DNA from: Palsa-883 sp963847615
GTDB taxonomy: Bacteria > Pseudomonadota > Alphaproteobacteria > Acetobacterales > Acetobacteraceae
Assembly (NCBI GenBank): GCA_963847615.1
Contig: CAWKAN010000020.1
Location: forward strand, 372,001-436,000
Direction: 5' to 3'
DNA: 64,000 nt
Shown piece by piece: positions 63,520-64,000 of the stretch. Each line of letters opens with the position of its first letter. Positions within the stretch are counted from its first letter, which is position 1. The notes under the pieces are model-generated. The model saw nothing but the letters and a program-made list of their open reading frames with translations. It did no database searches and was not told the origin of the DNA. The position numbers were made by a program, and so were the translations under genes.

Positions 63520-64000
63520 TCACCTACAACCTGAAGGACAAGGCCGCGCTGGTCACCGGCGGCGCGTCGGGCATCGGCTTCGCCACCGCGAAGCTGCTGG
63601 CCGGCTTCGGCGCCCTGGTCGCGGTCAACTACCTGCCCGACGATCCGCGCGGGCCGGAGGCGGTGGAGCAACTCACCGACGCCGGCGGCCAGGTGATCGG
63701 CGCCCCCGGCAATGTCGGCGTGGCCGGCGATGCCGAGCGCATGGTGCTGCAGGCGGTGCAGGATCTCGGCCGGCTCGACCTGCTGGTCAACAACGCCGGC
63801 ACGCCCGGCACGCGCCGGCGCATCGTGCCGGCCGAACTTGAGCTGATCACGGAAGACCTGTGGTCGTTGCTGTTGCAGACCAACCTGCTCGGCGTGTTCC
63901 GCTGCGCCAAGGCCGCCGCCCCGGCGCTGAAGGCGACGCATGGCGCGATCGTCAACACCGCCTCGATCGCCGGGCTGGGCCGCGCCGGCTCCAGCCTCGC
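63516..64000 (+). CDS. SDR-family oxidoreductase (partial, cut by window end)
   Basis: The first 161 residues of a short-chain dehydrogenase. The cofactor motif TGGASGIGFATAKLLAGFGA is near residue 16, NNAG follows GRLDLLV, and the strand leading to the catalytic Ser (GAIVNTASIAGLGRAGSSLA) ends at the window edge. The catalytic Tyr-Lys pair lies outside. It is the third gene of the TPP-enzyme operon. Confidence 0.88.
   Translation, partial: MITYNLKDKAALVTGGASGIGFATAKLLAGFGALVAVNYLPDDPRGPEAVEQLTDAGGQVIGAPGNVGVAGDAERMVLQAVQDLGRLDLLVNNAGTPGTRRRIVPAELELITEDLWSLLLQTNLLGVFRCAKAAAPALKATHGAIVNTASIAGLGRAGSSL

Overview
The window is a very GC-rich alphaproteobacterial chromosome segment. I suggest Acetobacteraceae (Rhodospirillales) from the gene repertoire, the codon use and the dense load of palindromic repeats. 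That placement is an inference; no 16S or other marker gene is present. About 60 protein genes were recognised, one clear tRNA (His, minus strand), one degenerate tRNA-like element and a tandem glycine riboswitch.

Layout. 1-1000: a tandem array of about 156-bp units sharing a 41-bp hairpin core; the same core recurs as a second array at 52410-53190. 1063-2643: a GNAT/DUF1778 toxin-antitoxin pair and an RluA-type pseudouridine synthase. 2689-4730: a D-2-hydroxyacid dehydrogenase and a zinc-independent alcohol dehydrogenase. 4896-7420: a lower-GC island with a frameshifted RelE-like toxin, a frameshifted XRE antitoxin, an unrecognised partner gene, a tRNA-like remnant and a dead IS1-type transposase. 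7564-9742: PadR regulator, creatininase-family hydrolase, Uma2 endonuclease-like protein. 9797-14880: a 317-bp palindromic element, then the gcvP-gcvH-gcvT operon behind a tandem glycine riboswitch. This operon carries about 21 single-base frameshifts. 15181-21684: an NDH-2-like/SelD fusion with a degenerate SelD half, a DUF1028 protein, and a peptide ABC transporter without local ATPases.

21846-44142 is a large catabolic region. The minus-strand run (35099 down to 21846) encodes an acyl-CoA dehydrogenase, two CaiB-type CoA transferases, an MmgE/PrpD protein, a BadH-like SDR, a BadI-like ring hydrolase, a complete LivKHMFG importer and an enoyl-CoA hydratase. The plus-strand run (35373-44142) encodes another CaiB-type transferase, a MaoC-type hydratase, a YdiF-type CoA transferase, an enoyl-CoA hydratase, an AMP-forming acyl-CoA ligase, an acyl-CoA dehydrogenase and a quinone oxidoreductase. 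Together they look like uptake, CoA activation and beta-oxidation-like breakdown of an organic acid, quite possibly alicyclic or aromatic-derived.

44462-50965: an ammonium transporter with a candidate sigma-54 promoter, a polar amino-acid ABC system lacking an ATPase, aspartate dehydrogenase, MobA, tRNA-His and VapBC. 51042-55237: an aminotransferase, the second repeat array with its host ORF, a GNAT and a low-complexity protein. 55469-64000: a P1B-5-type metal ATPase with a C-terminal hemerythrin domain, two copies of a MITE-like element, a second large palindromic element, a ketopantoate reductase-like protein, an enoyl-CoA hydratase, a second Uma2 protein, and a TPP enzyme/3-hydroxyacyl-CoA dehydrogenase/SDR operon cut by the window end.

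Three themes stand out. Repeat elements sit directly on stop codons or inside coding frames. Three toxin-antitoxin type modules are present. Single-base frameshifts are clustered in gcv but also occur in several other genes, so assembly error must be excluded before anything is called a pseudogene.
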